Source of the DNA: Magnolia sinica
Lineage: Eukaryota > Streptophyta > Magnoliopsida > Magnoliales > Magnoliaceae
Direction of reading: 5' to 3'
Assembly: GCF_029962835.1 (NCBI RefSeq)
Contig: NC_080589.1
Coordinates: 18,249,586 to 18,313,585, forward strand
DNA: 64,000 nt
The translations under genes were made by a program, and so were the position numbers. Shown here piece by piece: positions 20,337-33,200 of this stretch; position 1 is the stretch's first letter; every line of letters starts with the position of its first letter. The notes below the pieces were generated by a model. It worked only from the letters and a program-made list of their open reading frames with translations. It had not been told where the DNA came from and did no database searches.

Positions 20337-21829
20337 TAGAGCTGGGCAATCCTGACCCGATCTGGTGGATCCTACCCGATCCAAACCGATCCGACGGCCT
20401 GGATCGGTGCGGATCAAGTAGGGCAGTCTAGATTCGAAAGATTTTTGGGTCGAGTTCGGATCTATACCTACTCGAATCGATCTGATTCGGAATTCGATCC
20501 CATTGGATCCAATTCGATCTGACCCGACCCGATCCGGCCCCATCATCATGTATGTGTTTCATCCATTCCGTTCATCCATTTTACATATCATTTTAGGGCT
20601 TCATGTAAAAACATGATAGTGATATAAATCTCAGGTGGACCATACCATAGGAAAACAATAATGATTGGATATCCACCATTATAATCCTCCTAAGGTCCAC
20701 TATACTGTTTATTTGACATCTAATCTGTTGATTAGGTCATAAGGACCCAAATGAAAGGAAACAATAAATATCAGCTTGATCAAAAACTTTTATGGCCTCC
20801 AAAATGTTTTTAATGGTCAACGTTCATTCAACACTATTTGCTACAATGTGGTCCACTTGAGATTTCTATATACCTGATTTTTTTTTCTCATAACATAAAA
20901 TGATCTATAAAAATAGATGGAGGGCATGGATGAAACACATACATCATGGTGGGGCCCACAGAGCACCGACCACCGGCCATTTGTTGGTGGCAGGGGGAGT
21001 AGGCGAGGAGCCCATTCGTTTCCAGTACACGTCTGCGCTCCTCGAGCTCCCGGTGTTCCTCGAGCTTCGAGTTGTACGAACAGTTCAAAGGAGATCAAAG
21101 TTATATGGACCCCACAATGATCTATTTATTATATCTACATTGTTCATATATTTTTAGAGATCATTATAGGACATTATCCAAAAAATGAATAATATCCAAA
21201 GATCATCTCGACCACACCACAAATAGTAGCAGAGAATAATTTTTGCCATTAAACAATTCGTGTGGTCCACTTGATGTTAGATCTGTCTTATTTTTCGTCT
21301 CAAGCCTTAATATGAGCTCACCAAATGGATGGACGGTTTGGATATAACACATACCCCATGATTAGACCCACACAACTCGCTAATGTCGATACAAAATCAC
21401 AACTGTGCAAGCTGTGCTTACATGAAAAGCAAGTCATGCAATTTGTTGCCGTACACGTCAAGTCAACGTCTAGTAGAAACATAAATACGTAGATGGAAAG
21501 CTTTTTCAGAGCCATGTGGGGCCCACCTTGAAGTATATGTTTTATCTAAGCCGTTCATCCATTTCGACATATCATTTTAGGCCTTGAGCAAAAAAATGAC
21601 ATATATTAAAGGTTGAAGTGGACCACATCACATGAAACAGTTTAATGAAGTTCATACGATCTGAATCGTACCCAACTCGATCCGACTCGGTTCCTCTGAC
21701 CGAGTCGGACTCGATTCGGGTTAGGCGAATCATGTATCGGATTGGTTGGAGTCAGGTGACCTGGATTTAGTTCCGGATCGGATCGAGTTAAACCCAATTC
21801 GATCCGATCCGGACCGATGCCCAGCTCTA
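20337..21829. mobile_element. hAT-like non-autonomous element with perfect ends
   Basis: The 12-bp perfect terminal inverted repeat TAGAGCTGGGCA / TGCCCAGCTCTA is flanked on both sides by the 8-bp duplication TCCGCTAC (20329-20336 and 21830-21837). An 8-bp duplication with TAGAG-type ends is the hAT signature. The subterminal 180-200 bp on each side are packed with CCGATC/GATCGG hexamers in both orientations, the arrangement expected of transposase-binding sites. The interior has no transposase and consists of foldback-family copies. An open frame over the left subterminal repeats is a repeat artefact. Confidence 0.85.
20533..20958. mobile_element. Foldback-family element F7, carried inside the hAT-like element
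   Basis: A full copy: GGCCCCATCATCATGTATGTG on the left and ACACATACATCATGGTGGGG on the right, with the family interior between. Partial copies follow at about 21095-21380 and 21511-21650, also within the hAT-like boundaries. The element has thus accumulated three family pieces. Confidence 0.65.
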
Positions 21830-21837
21830 TCCGCTAC

Positions 21838-22360
21838 CCTTTCCAATTTCCATGACTTTCCATTATACGTAACGAACACGGATTGCGTGCTGTCCCACAC
21901 AGGAGCGGATTAAGTGTTACCCGGATACACCTTATAAGGGTGTTCCGCTGGCCATGATGTTGTTGTTGCTTTGGTTTTCGGCTATATGTGTGGGGCTCAC
22001 CTTGATGATGATGTTGATGTGGTTTTCGGCTGTGCATGTGCAGGTGCGCCATAATTGAAATTGCGGCTCCATTCAAACCAATAACTATGACTCCAAGCAT
22101 GAATAGGTATACATGTAGTGTATGACCTAAATATGATGAGACTGCTTATTCACCCACTAACTCAATCTGTAAATAGGATCAGGTAATACTTAGAGGGTGG
22201 GGTTCATCCTCTGATGATGGGTTGCATCCTTTATCTTCTGTACGAAAAGACCTTTCAATATAGATAAATGAAAATGAGGAAAAGATTTTTATGTTCGATC
22301 ATGGAAAATAGTTGCGAAACACCTTTCCGGGTGAAGAACTGAATCCATCGTGCGAGCGTA
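21838..22360. other. Unannotated sequence between the hAT-like element and the Athila LTR
   Basis: No gene or classifiable repeat seen. A TTTCGGCTRTRYATGTG phrase is duplicated at about 21975 and 22024 around GATGATGTTG, a small local repeat. Confidence 0.35.
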
Positions 22361-23747
22361 TGTTCACGACCCCAAGTGCAGGGCTGCGTTGTAGTAATAA
22401 CTCGGTGAGAGAGAGGTCAAATCCACAACAAATCGGGAACACGAATAGAATTAATCTAAGTCCAATGGTTTGTCTGGATTTTTAATCCAGCGATTTAGAA
22501 AATGGTTTTAAATAATAAAGATAAAAGCCTAAGGATCTAGGAATCCACTCGTAGCAATCACAATATATATTTTATTAATTCAACGATTACAACTAAATTG
22601 GAATCGAAGTCCTAATCATCCAATTGGAAAATATAGCAGTTAAACCATTCATAAACAATATTAGAATATGAATTCAATTGAACAATTCTCTCATGAATCA
22701 CTCGGACATCAATCGCAGAGAATCAAAAGTCTCTAAAACACTTTTAGGCATCATTTGATCAATTAATTATACATATTGATTCCTTCTCTAGGTCAAGGCT
22801 AAAAAATTGTTAAATCACGCATTCATCACACTCAGCGTGCACAACAAATCAAGAAATAAATAACTCATAGACTTTTAAAGTAAAATCAAATCTATGCAAT
22901 CTAATATCATAATTCCAACCATTGTTTGATGAATCAAAAAACTAAATAATATAATAAATTACGAGCTTCATCCATTAGCCTTAGTTAAGAGATTAGCCTA
23001 ACAAGACTAACATCTTGTAAAAAAACAAAAAGATTAACTAGAACCCATGAAGAAATCGAAGTGGAAGAGCATTGTTGACGCTCTACATAGGTCTTATCTC
23101 CCTTTTCAAGCCTTAGAAGATACTTTGGAATGTCATATGTACTATTTATAATTATGGAACACCAACTTTCGCACTGACTTTAAGATTTCATAAACCGACA
23201 TTGGATTTACACACTTTTGTTACGCTTCGGCCGCACCAAAGTTGCATATGAAAAAGCTATGCAGAATCTGTCAAATTTAGGTGGTATTGAAGTTTTCTTC
23301 GGTGGGATCGAATTAAAGCTGAAAATTTCATTTTCTTGCTAGACTATTTTGTGCAATTTCAGTTGGACTGAACTAGACTTCGGTGGGATAGAAATTTGTT
23401 TTTGAAATTATTTTAGGACTCTTTTCAAACTTGGAATTTTAGAATGAGATTTTTCTGGCCAATTTTTAGGATTCATTTCTTTTACTTCAAATCTTTGATT
23501 GTCCTCATTCCTCTCCTGGTTTCCTTGGATATTTGGCATGTGAATTCTTTATTAATGACTTCTAAATCTCTAAATTTTTATTTGGTAATCTTTTAAGTAT
23601 AGATCTTCTCTTTAAGTGTTCTTTTCTCTTTGGCTCTCAGAATCATTTCGCAAGAGTAAACATGTGAAAAATCGATCAATTAAACGTATTTATGTTCTCA
23701 AAACCAATGAATAACAAGAGGGAAATATGCAATATTTCACACTCAAC
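22361..23747 (-). repeat. 3' LTR of the Athila-type element
   Basis: On the minus strand it starts TGTTGAGTGTGAAATATTGC at 23747 and ends GTGAACA at 22361, 1387 bp. Upstream lies a G-rich tract (plus-strand C run 23767-23777) that could be part of the polypurine tract, separated by a short GT run. The 5' LTR at 28025-28275 matches its last ~250 bp (AGGATCTAGGAATYCACT, TTTTAATCC). Its start is also nearly the same as that of the plus-strand LTR at 29068. Confidence 0.75.
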
Positions 23748-25207
23748 ACACACACACACAGACAAAACCCCCCCCCCCAAAATAATTTTGCTAGTTTCAA
23801 GTAAAACATGCGAAGAAAGAATGTTTCAAGCCTTCAGTTTTCAAATCTTTTTTCAGAAAATAATATCTTGTGCAATCCTATACATGTGAGTGGAATTCAA
23901 AAATATAATGATGAAATTTCATCAATCTAAAGCTCAATGTCAATAGCAATATTTTAAAGCAAGTTCTTTTTCAATTACCTAATATAATGCACCAAACATC
24001 AAGTTTCTAGTGTGTTCAGTGACTCCCAACTTATATTCCATACAAGGTAACATTCTTCCATAACGTTAGTCATGCTTATCACTTCCAAGTGGATAGATCA
24101 ATCAAGTTACTGATTCCGAACTTATATCCTTCTCACTTATTTTTGCAGCTTCCAATTTTATATTGATGTCTTTTACACTATTCATCTTTTTAAATAAAAA
24201 TAAAAAAATTCTCATCAAAACATATCTAATAGGTAGCCATTTTCGATCTTACAGTTTTTTAGCTGGTCTTTTTCTTCTTATTTTCATCCTTAAGGTAGAT
24301 AAGGATCTCCAGACTTGGTTCCTAATCACTTTTTAGTAATTATCAAGCTAAAACTAAGATTTCAAGTTATCTTTTCAGGATATGATTTAGGTGTGAATTT
24401 GTGAATTAAACTCAATTGATGTTTAACTTTTCTATTAATCAATTCATTGAAAGAACTTATTTAAAAATCTACTAATTAAACTAAACTCTAGATTTTCAAA
24501 AGATACTCTATATCTTCTCCTAATACTCACAATTTATTCAGATTTACAACATAACTACATTAAAAAAGAGTTTTGAAACTGAAAATTTGATTTTTTTTGA
24601 AAATGTTTACTTAAAACTATGAAAATACTTATTAGATTTATCTAATCTCACCCCAATATGAAATCTACATTATCCTCAATGTAAGAACTATACAATGATA
24701 GCAGTAATGAGACTGTCAAACAAAAGAATGAGTTAGAAAGATAGTACCTGAGGAAGAAGAATGAATCGATTAAAGTCTTTAATGTGTAAATGGATTGGTA
24801 CAAAACTAAAACAAATTAATCCTAACAATCCCACTCTTAAGAAAGTAGTAAATTCCTAATCCTAACTACCACTTATCCTGAGGCATTGGTTCTTCCTCTG
24901 ACAAGTATCTTAACAGATTTCTCAGCAAAGTTTTCAACAAGGTTATGTAGAGACCTACTTTGGAATAAGTTTGGATGTCCTGGACCGTCATCATCCATAG
25001 AAATCTGTACACCTCACCAAAAAATTTATTCTTTATGTCCTGAGGTATCTAAAGAGTGTATGTTTCACTTGCAGCAGAAAAAATTTCAATGTGAGAATGC
25101 CGAGGTGAATAAGAGACTACAAACAATTGAATATTAGAAAAATTGTACAATGTAGTCTCTCTAAAATATGAAGCATCAAACTTCTGTCCAGAATTCAGCT
25201 CCTCCAT
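23748..25207. other. Non-coding 3' region of the Athila-type element
   Basis: AT-rich, with a (CA)n run at about 23748-23760. No pol motif was found on either strand, so the element was deleted from the protease linker to somewhere in this region. The 83-codon open frame at 24886-25137 (plus) has no recognisable domain. Confidence 0.5.
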
Positions 25208-26406
25208 TTATAATGGTAAGAATTCAGCATTGGTGGAGGGTTGGTTTTCAATACAATTATCTTCCTGGTAAATTTCAGGTATCGGGAAATAATCCCGCAA
25301 GGCATTCACTATGTCTCTAATCATAGGATCGTTTGAATATTCAAAGTGTGCCAAACAGACTTCTAGAGGTTCAGGAGTTTTAGTTGAAAGAGGCTCATGA
25401 TCTTCAAATGTATCAATCAAGTTTACCTCGTGAATCACGTTCTCATTCTTTTATTGTTTGTGCACATTAAACACATTCAGTTTACAGTCATATTCCCAAA
25501 GAAATCTTCATAATCCCATTCCGACAATTGATTATGGCATTAGTAGTGGCTAGGAATGGTTGGCCTAATATGATGGGGATTTGAGTGTTCTCTTTTGTGA
25601 CTGGGTGTGTATCCAAGACGATGAAATTTACCAAGTAGAAGAATCTATCTACTTAGACTAACACATCTTCTACCACACCCCTTGGTATCCTAGTCGAGCG
25701 GTCAGCCAATTGTAACGTTGTCTTGGTGGATTTCAACTAACCAAGACCCAATTGCTTATGTACCAATTATGGTATCATATTGACACTTGCCCCAAGGTCT
25801 AAAAGTGCTTTATTGACCCGAAAATTTCCTATTACACATGAGATCGTAGGACTTTCTTGATCATTGTATTTTGGGGGAGTTTTGATTTATGATGGCACTC
25901 ACCTGTTCAGTTAAAAATACTTTCTTGTGTACGTTCAACTTCTGCTTTATCACGCACAGATCTTTCAGGAATTTGGCGTAAGATAGAAACTGATTAATTG
26001 TATCCAACAAGAGGATGTTGATCTTGACTTGATGGAAAACCTTTAAAATATCCTGATTCTCACTCGGCCCTTTTGATGTTATGAGACATTGGGGAAATGG
26101 GGCCATATGTTTGTATCCCTGCGATGACTCTTTGTCATACGGAGCATTGCTAGATTCATCACCATCCTTTGAATTTTTGGACTCCTTATGTTCTTCAACC
26201 TTCCTCGGAATCACTTTGTCTATTTCTTTTCCACTTCTTAGGGTGGTGATGGCTTTAACATATTCCACATGTTGAGTTGAAGAGTTGAGATCACTTATCT
26301 CAAATTTTCTTTTTGGGTTAGGTTGAGGCTGGGCCGGGAAGGTCTTAGTCTCCTTATCATTTAGTCGTGTCTCAAGTCTTGCTACCGAAGTTCTGAGTTC
26401 ATTCAT
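25208..26406 (-). pseudogene. Athila-type gag C-terminus, protease and linker
   Basis: 26406-25861 is a clean frame with a coiled-coil-like start (MNELRTSVARLETRLNDKE) and TTLRSGKEI, typical of the region before the protease. About 25850-25500 contains an aspartic protease active-site-like ALLDLGASVNMI, with Gly-Ala after LDL where the family has LCDLGAS or LLDLGAS, and later PIILGQPFLATTNAIINC. 25438-25208 is the acidic linker that normally leads into reverse transcriptase, but the sequence ends here. Confidence 0.7.
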
Positions 26407-27507
26407 AGCCTGCAGTTGCCCTTACATGAATGCATCCAATGTATCCTCAAGGGTTCTCTTGGGTGGGGGTCCACTAGATGACCCTTGGGGGTAATTGTTT
26501 ACATTCGCAGTTGGTCCATTTCTCTAATTAAAGTTCCACCAATCAGGAGCGTACGTGTTAGAATTTGGTACACTAAAGGGTCGTTGATAGACGTTTGTAG
26601 TGTTTTCTTGAACATTCAACACCTCTTGAAATGCAGGGATTGTAGGATAATCTTTGGTTATGTGTACATTGCTCTCACAAATTCCACATACAATTTCAAC
26701 AACTATTTTGGATTGATTTGATTCCTTCCTAAATTCCAAGTCCTCAATTTTTCGTGTGAGGTTCGCCAATCGTACATTAATATAATCTTCTTTAAGTACA
26801 TGTACTCCCCTCTCTCTTAGCACAGCCTTGGGATTGCTAGCTTGGTTGGATGTGTCCCATGATTGGGCATTTTCAGCTAGCATGTCCAGGTAATCCCAGA
26901 CATCTTCTGATTCCTTACTCATAAATTTGCCATTGCACATCATCTCTACAAATTGGCGCATATTTGGATTTAATCCATCATAAAAGAAGTTAAATGTTCG
27001 TCAAATCTTGTAGCTATGATGTGGGCAAGTAGGAAGTAATTCCTTAAACCGTTCTCAACAATCAAAGAAAGTTTCATCTCCTTTTTGGGAGAAGTTTATT
27101 ATGTCCTGTTTCAAAGTGTTGGTCTCATGAGCTGGGAAGAACTTTTTAAGGAACTCTCAGTTCATCTTAGTCCATGTGCCAATGGATCTAGGCCTTAACA
27201 AGTGAAACCATGTTTTGGCCTTCTCCTTTAGAGAGAATGGAAATAACTTAAGTCTAATTGTGTCAGGGGGAACATTATTAAAGTGTATGGTTGTAACAAT
27301 CTCTTCAAATTCTTTAATATGCAAGTATGGACTTTCTGAATTAAGTCCATGAGATTTAGGTAGTAATTGGATCATATCGGATTTGAAGTCCACGTTTCCT
27401 ACATTAATAGGGAAAATCATGCAGGAAGGTGTGCTTGTTCTCATCGGATGTAAATAATCACGTAGGGTTCGAGTCGGTGGAACCCGATGCACCTCATTCT
27501 CATACAC
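26407..27507 (-). pseudogene. Athila-type gag, broken
   Basis: 27507-27157 holds IQLLPKSHGLNSESPYLHIK followed by the conserved FPFSLKEKAKTWFHLL block of Athila capsids. After a stop, 26961-26524 continues with NPNMRQFVEMMCNGKFMSKE and a cysteine-containing CGICESNVHITKDYP stretch, where the family has its CCHC zinc knuckle. The family protein packages element RNA into virus-like particles. Several in-frame stops make this copy non-functional. Confidence 0.75.
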
Positions 27508-28275
27508 ACCATCCTAACCGGTGGTGTGTGATGCACAGGATTCTCATCAACATATTGTTCAGTTCTGACTATGATTTTAGATGATGTTTTAAGAGTATTT
27601 AGATGTTGTTTAACTCATTGATGGACCACGAGCCCTTCAACCAAACCTCGTTCACTTAGAAGCCTCAATGTATGATCCCTAACCCACTTGAGCATGAACT
27701 ACACAAAACTCTACTTCTAATCCTAAGTTCTAAGTCCTACAACAATTATGAAAGCAAATAGAGAGAGAGAAGAAGGATATTACTCGTACAGAACAACTAG
27801 AAGTAGAATCCTACAAAACCAAATAGTGAATAATGTTAGTGTTGTTAGAAAATAAAAGTGAAAAAAAGCCCTAAAACCAAAATTCTAAAAATTAGAAAAT
27901 TCTAAAAGCCTAGGTTAGAAAAATTCAAAAAACAAGAAAAATCTAACCTAAAACAAAAGTTAAACCTAAAAAACCTAATCCTAATCGTGTTCAATGCCAC
28001 TCCCTGGCAATGACGTAAAAAACTTGTTCACAAGCCCAGGTGTAGGGCTACGCTATAGTAATAAGTCAGTGAGACTAAGGTCGAATCCATAGGGAATGAG
28101 GAACACGACATAGAACTAATCTGAGTCCAATAGTTAATCTGGGTTTTTAATCCGGTGATTTAAAAAAGGGTTTTGAATAATAAAGATAAAATGCTAAGGA
28201 TCTAGGAATTCACTTGTAGCAATCATAATATCTAATTTATTGATATAACAATTATAACTCAATTGGAATCAAAGT

Positions 28276-29067
28276 TGAAAAGGAAAGCTAGTGATGTCCT
28301 TGGGGGAGGTGAATAGGAAAATGCCAAATAATCAAAATAAAAGTGGAATATATAAAATATACAAAATCTTAATCGCCTGAGTATTGAAGCTTTGATTCTA
28401 TATAATTCGTAGGACAACCTTCACCTAAAATATTAGGCAAGATAACCTTATTGCACGAATGTTTTTAAAATTCATTTTTTAAACTAGCTAGATAATATAA
28501 AATAATTACAATATTCACCACAAGAATGAAATAAATAACATCCACCATAAAAAAATAAAAAAATAAAAAAATAAAGCATTTACCATAAGGCACAATGAGT
28601 TATAATGTTCGGTGCTTAAAACAACCACACCTACTCTACTCCCAAAATTACTACCCTCATAATTTTGATTTTCACTATAACAAGGTTTTCATAGGTTTAC
28701 CTTAACAACCTAATACAGTTCCTTGTAATTTTTATGGGCTTACCACAATAAAACTCATTTTGTAATTTTAACGGGCTATCACAAACAAAAACCCACTTTG
28801 TGATTTCACGGGCTATCACAAATCAACCCACTGAGATTTTCACAGGCTATCTGAGAAAAACCTAAAATGAAATAAAGTAAATATTGTACTTATCTTCAAA
28901 TGTAGATTCGAAGACATGGTAGAAGCTTGTAGCAGAGAAAGTTCTTTCTTGAATGTAGAGGAGACAGTATTCGCTTAAAAGATTATAGGGTTCTAAATAT
29001 TTTTAGAAATGAAAAATCCAAATGCTGCTTGATTTAATTATCATCGATCTTAAAGGACTATAGAATA
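28276..29067. repeat. Unclassified retroelement-like AT-rich segment with tandem motif
   Basis: It replaces the outer part of the Athila 5' LTR. It opens with TGGGGGAGGTGAATAGGAAA, a phrase I associate with copia LTR or leader regions (weak inference). At 28730-28860 the phrase ACGGGCTATCACAAA recurs three to four times about every 40 bp. No protein motif. Confidence 0.35.
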
Positions 29068-29354
29068 TGTTGAGTGTCAAATATTGCATATTTTTCAATA
29101 TTTATCTTGATTTTATAAACATGATAATGCTTAATGGGTATATTTTATACATGTTTGTATCGCAAGGTGAGTTTAAGGCTTAGATTGAAAAAAATGTTAA
29201 TAACATGGATTTGATGCTCAAGAATTACCAAGGCAAGGGATAGATCTTAAGAGACCAAGATTAAAAATTTTAAGACCCTAAGATTTAAAGAAACCAAGTG
29301 GAGAAGGAAGGAAGTCGAAAGTGTAAAGTGCAGAAATTTACAGAAGCTAAACTT

Positions 29355-29745
29355 CATCGATCATTGGTTGATGACATTGAAACCAATGTTCGATGACATC
29401 GAACACGGGTTGATGAGATCGAAGAATTACATGAAAATTACACTGGTTGTTGGACAAATTGGACGCAGTTCTCAATGACATCGAAGATTTGTTTGATTGC
29501 TCGAAGACCTGCTTGATAACATCGAAGGCAGTTCGATGACATCAAGATTTTTATGGATTTTTGGAGCAACTCGCCGAAACACTTTGGACACATTCTCGAT
29601 TGCTCGAACACCCTTCGATGACATCGAAGGACTGTTCGATGACATCGAAGGTATGTTTGATGATATGAAGAGTTATGCAGTGCAAAAGGCATTACGCAGT
29701 GCAAAAAGGCGCGATTCAAGTTACGTTTAATGACATCGAACGCGT
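29355..29745. repeat. Cluster of palindromic TTCGATGACATCGAA motifs
   Basis: About ten exact or near copies in 0.4 kb. Perfect copies are at 29389, 29614 and 29635. Each is an odd-length palindrome, TTCGATG-A/T-CATCGAA, in the part of the Athila LTR upstream of the TATA box. Spacing is irregular (21-60 bp). Confidence 0.8.
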
Positions 29746-30213
29746 TACGTAGAGTGTGTAAATTTGATGCGGTTTTCAAAGACAGTCAGACAAAGGCTAT
29801 AAATATGGGTTCTTTGAGGAGTTTTAAACATGAATTAGGTTTTAAGAAGCAGAGCCAAAGGGTGGAGCAACTTCCTAAGACTTTTTCTTCGTTTCTTATT
29901 TATTTTTAATGCTTTCTTTTAGGGTTTTAGATCTATTCATGTCTATGGTTGGTTAAACCTCTTAGCTAGGGCTAAGAGGTGAAGCTTGCAACATGGTGGG
30001 ATGATTTTCTTGCCTTGATTCTTATTTTTCTTGTACCTCATTGATTTCTAGTTTGAATTTAAGGAATATTTTTAGTTTTCTATGATTTATTGTGACTCAA
30101 ATTACAATAAATGCTGTGATAGCTTTGAATATCTTCTTTTCTTGTTTTGAGATTGTGAGATTGATAAATCTTGTTGTTCACCATCGTCTCCTGGGCATGG
30201 TAGGATGATGGAA

Positions 30214-33200
30214 TGTAACACCCCATACTTTTCAATACTTAGGTGTTACTATGAGAACCTAATTTAGTGTAACCGCAAACCTGTTTTATGTGAACATTCA
30301 CACATCGTGGCCTAAATTTGACCGTTAGAAGTGGTTGCAACCATAAATTAGTGCATTCATCCATCAGTTTTCAAGATGGACCATCACACCACTAAATGGA
30401 CCTACTTTTGGGGTTTTAATCTCCTTAATAAATAAATCAAACCACTCATTGTCAACGTTAAAGCTTTGGATCATAAGATCCATTGTTTATTTCGTTCTTA
30501 ACACCTTAGTTATCAAACTATACAAACTAACTAATCAATGTCTGACCAACTATTAAATTCTCTCTAAAAGTTGATTAGGAATCCATAGGAAACCTTAATT
30601 TTAGATCTAGACGACCTGAACATCCAATCGATAGAAATCCATAATAAAACCCAAAAAGGCAAACATTGTGTGGCTTATCCATGTAAGATAACATAAACTT
30701 AAATTAGATAGTGGCCCTAGTTGGCTCATTAGTTAAATGAGCGGTCCTGATCGCGGGAGTGGACCACTGATCACTGCGAATCGATGGTGGTTGGCACTTA
30801 ATGGCCATAATTCAGATGATATGGCCCACCTAAGTCATGAATCTGCTTCATTCTTTGGACTGGGCCATAATACGAGTTGACAAGGCGAATGGACAGAGTA
30901 GATTTGTCATTTTTATCATAGTGGACCCCGCATTTGTGTGCATGTGCACCAGGGGAGGTGCACCGGCAGTGCAATGGATGGAAAATCCAGTCAATCGGGC
31001 TCTGACCCGATGGAAATCGAAAAGAGAGATTTTCTCTTTCCACTTTCGTATTCCTGCCAGTAACAAACCTCGTCTGTTCATTTGAAATTGGGCCCACCAT
31101 CAAGTCACAGACTGATGATCTGAACCGTCCATCTGATGGAGCACCCTCGCCCAACCAAACCCTGAATGATTTCACATCTCGGTACACGTGTGCATGCACA
31201 GGACCTCGGGTGCAAGTTGGCTGTGTGCGTGCGGTGTTCGTTAAGCTGCCAGCCTGGCGATTTAAGACAGCTCAACTCTGCTCATCTTAGCCTTCCATTA
31301 CAAACAATCCCAACCGTCCTTTTCAACCTCCTTTTAAGGTTTCCATAGCACAAAAGGCGAAAAGAATCTTTCCGTATTTGTGCTGGCTCAATCTCAAACA
31401 TTCCTTAGCTTTCAGAAGCCTCATTGGCATATCTGGTACGTCCATCCTAGGGTAAGATCAAGACTATCCCACTGCCATCACGAGTTCTCGTGTGAGATAT
31501 CGGTAACTTGCGAAAAAGAGCCGCAAGCAAAGATCCTATGCACCACCAAGTTTTGTGACTGTCCATCCAAAAGGTGGGTCCCACAATGGTCAAGAGGCCC
31601 ATATGATCCATCCAGAAGAAGTGGATCATCAGATGGGACCCTAGATAAAAACCACCATGATCAGGCCGGTCATCTTCCTTAATCAACCAAAGAACCCAAC
31701 ATCACAAAGTGGGCCTCATTGACCGATCGAAGGCAGTCATGCAGTGGATCATGTTTCCAGAAGTCTATCCTAAACATTAGATTTCCTCCATGCAAGCTAG
31801 ATCTTGAGATTTATATGTAAGCTCTCTCGATTAGAGCAAACACTCGTAACTAATCCTATGATTAGTTGGCGCGTCTGGAACTTCCAGAAAGGAATTAAAA
31901 GAGCCTTTAAAAGGCTACCTTTTAGGGAAACCTTTTCGAAAAAGGGAAAGGAAACAAGAGAGAGGGAGAATGCACCATCTGCTATACCGCAATGGGTTGA
32001 GTTGACTCAGTCCGAGTCTGGGCTCAGTTCAGACGTGTTTTGGGTTGAGGGAGAGAGAGAGAGAGGAAGAAGAAAAGAAAGAGAAACAGGAAGAGAAGGA
32101 TGAGAGAGAGAGAGAGAGAGCAAAGTCGAGTCGGGTTGGACTGCTAACGAGTCTGATTTCCTCGACTTGGTTCGAGTCTAGACCGATTCCAGATCTTGCA
32201 AACATTCAGAAAGAGAGGGAGAAGGAAGGAAGGAGATTAAGAAGAGAGTTGCACGTGGTTGTTGCAAATGTGGGGAGGCTAAGTGCTTGACTCGCTGCCG
32301 AGTTTAAATGGATAGACTCACTGAGTCAGCCTGTCTTGTAAAATGGCTCATGTCCAACTGTTGCTGAACATCTCAAGGAAAAGATGAAAGAAAGAAGGAA
32401 CGGGAGGGAAATAAGAGAGGAAGTTGGGGCTTGCAGTTGATCCAAAACCGAGTTCACTGGGGTGCTACCGAGTTAACTCAGACAGTCACCGAGTTCGGCT
32501 CCTAAATCAGCCCATCACTGGTGCGTTTTTACTACTAAAATCTGATAACAAATTATGTTGAGTTCGGATCTTTGGTTATTGTAGAAAATGAGTTTTTGTT
32601 ACTGATTTGTTGTAAATAGAGTAGAACCAGTTTCCCGTGTTGACTCAGTGAATACTGCTGAGTCAAGCCTTTCATAGAAACCGAGTTGGGCTGCTTTAGT
32701 GCATCAACTCTGGCGCAGGAATTCCGACTCAATTCTTATTCCAGTAGGGTAGTTTTCTACTCTTTGTGGAGATTGGTTTTGCCTAAGTTGGAATTCTTTT
32801 AAAAAATACATGGATTCCAATGATGGCGAGATGATCAAGTCCAAGTTGTGGCCGAATTGAGTCTATCGCAAGTTGTGTTAATCAAATCGAGTTATTTTAG
32901 GGTGAGTTGAACTCTATTGTTTAGTAAATCTTAATTTTATCATAATTTTTCATTAATTAGGTTTAATTTCGTGTAGGATATCAAAGCCCGAAGCTAAGAT
33001 CTTAACCATGGTTGGTGTGTGGAACTTAGATCTAATTTGTTCGAGTTGGATTTATGCATTGGTACGTTTATGTTACGATCATCAATTTTTAAAGGTGAGG
33101 ATCACACTTCAAGCTTGTCTACATCTTGATTGTTAACGTAGTTCATTTATTTCATCTGTTGCCTAACATAATACTCAGTGAAATTGATGATAAATGATAG

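Larger units (their letters stand above)
22361..28275 (-). mobile_element. Athila-type Ty3/gypsy element lacking pol enzymes
   Basis: Minus-strand order: truncated 5' LTR (28275-28025), gag (27507-25861), protease and linker (about 25860-25208), then untranslated sequence and a full 3' LTR (23747-22361). Reverse transcriptase, RNase H and integrase are absent, so this is a deletion derivative that would have depended on another copy. A degenerate primer-binding site (GTCATTGCCAGGGAGTGGCA on the minus strand, about 28015-27996) resembles the Asp-tRNA site used by Athila elements. Confidence 0.8.

Noticed and set aside
20325..20549. Open frame with GSDRIGS-like repeats on the minus strand
   Set aside because: It is the translation of CCGATC hexamers in the subterminal part of the hAT-like element and has no gene features.
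28700..28870. CRISPR-like spaced repeats (ACGGGCTATCACAAA)
   Set aside because: Only three to four imperfect copies, in plant retroelement sequence, with spacers that are themselves similar.
32045..32290. Glu/Arg-rich open frame
   Set aside because: It is translated GA-rich low-complexity sequence inside the solo LTR.
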